From: Cristatella mucedo
Lineage: Eukaryota > Bryozoa > Phylactolaemata > Cristatellidae
DNA: 64,000 nt
Direction: 5' to 3'
NCBI GenBank assembly: GCA_009760855.2
Contig: WPIO01000034.1
Span: 2,381,001 to 2,445,000 of the forward strand
Part shown: one piece after another, positions 63,843-64,000 of the stretch
Position numbering within the stretch: position 1 is the first letter of the stretch
How the letters are laid out: each line of letters starts with the position of its first letter
Notes under the pieces: model-generated
Told to the model about the DNA's origin: nothing
Seen by the model: only the letters and a program-made list of their open reading frames with translations
The model's database searches: none
Made by a program: the position numbers and the translations under genes

Positions 63843-64000
63843 TAGTTACTATTTGCTGCACTATATAAACTAGTGCACAGGACGTGTGCTGAGCAGGACC
63901 CTCTGCTAGCATCGGAGTTCACTTGATTTAAACATAGCAAGGCTTGTTAAAAATAAACTGTACTTGCTTCGTCTCTGCTTGGGAACTTATTTCGTGAGGC

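Overview
This is a window of animal nuclear DNA, most likely from an invertebrate. It has spliced genes with GT-AG introns and long introns packed with non-LTR retrotransposons, tRNA-derived SINEs and CA/GA/CT microsatellites. There is no bacterial-style gene packing. Three things suggest, but do not prove, a lophotrochozoan, perhaps a mollusc: a TIR-STING fusion gene (an architecture described from oyster), a SPIN-type hAT element (a horizontally transferred family reported in, among others, a pond snail), and a Maverick/Polinton-like element.

Host gene 1 (minus strand, about 13.7 kb down to 2.3 kb) is a subunit of RNA polymerase I, POLR1E (RPA49/PAF53). Six consecutive coding exons can be joined with matching splice phases. 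The first exon and the last exon(s), which would finish the winged-helix region, were not found; the last probably lies left of the window. Introns hold a long CA tract, LINE fragments, a SINE and two near-perfect hairpins.

Host gene 2 (plus strand, 38,075 to 58,978) is the main find: a complete-looking six-exon TIR-STING gene. Two exons encode a Toll/MyD88-like TIR domain. Four exons encode a cyclic-dinucleotide-binding STING domain with most ligand-contact residues kept, ending in a stop codon after a short tail. There are no membrane helices and no long C-terminal signalling tail. All five introns are GT-AG and all phases agree (2, 1, 1, 0, 1), giving a predicted 366-residue cytosolic protein.

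Between the two genes, about 18.8 to 34.0 kb, lies a decayed Maverick/Polinton-like element (an endogenous DNA virus relative). It carries remains of a protein-primed family B DNA polymerase, an adenain-like protease, an A32/FtsK-type packaging ATPase, putative minor and major capsid proteins, several small proteins, a YqaJ-like exonuclease, and two phage-tail-fibre-like genes, one near each end. No integrase or terminal inverted repeats were seen. A TATA-like motif sits just before many of its start codons. Most of its larger genes carry stops or frameshifts; a solo LTR sits on the protease start and a SINE sits in one fibre gene. A 97-base piece of that fibre gene also appears 7 kb away.

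The rest is repeat-rich: many CR1/L2-like LINE fragments (endonuclease, reverse transcriptase and 3-prime tails), two SINE families (one sharing the LINE tail), a SPIN insertion nested in a LINE, a possible mariner MITE, and several minisatellites. Two exon-like pieces near the right end may belong to further, unidentified host genes.
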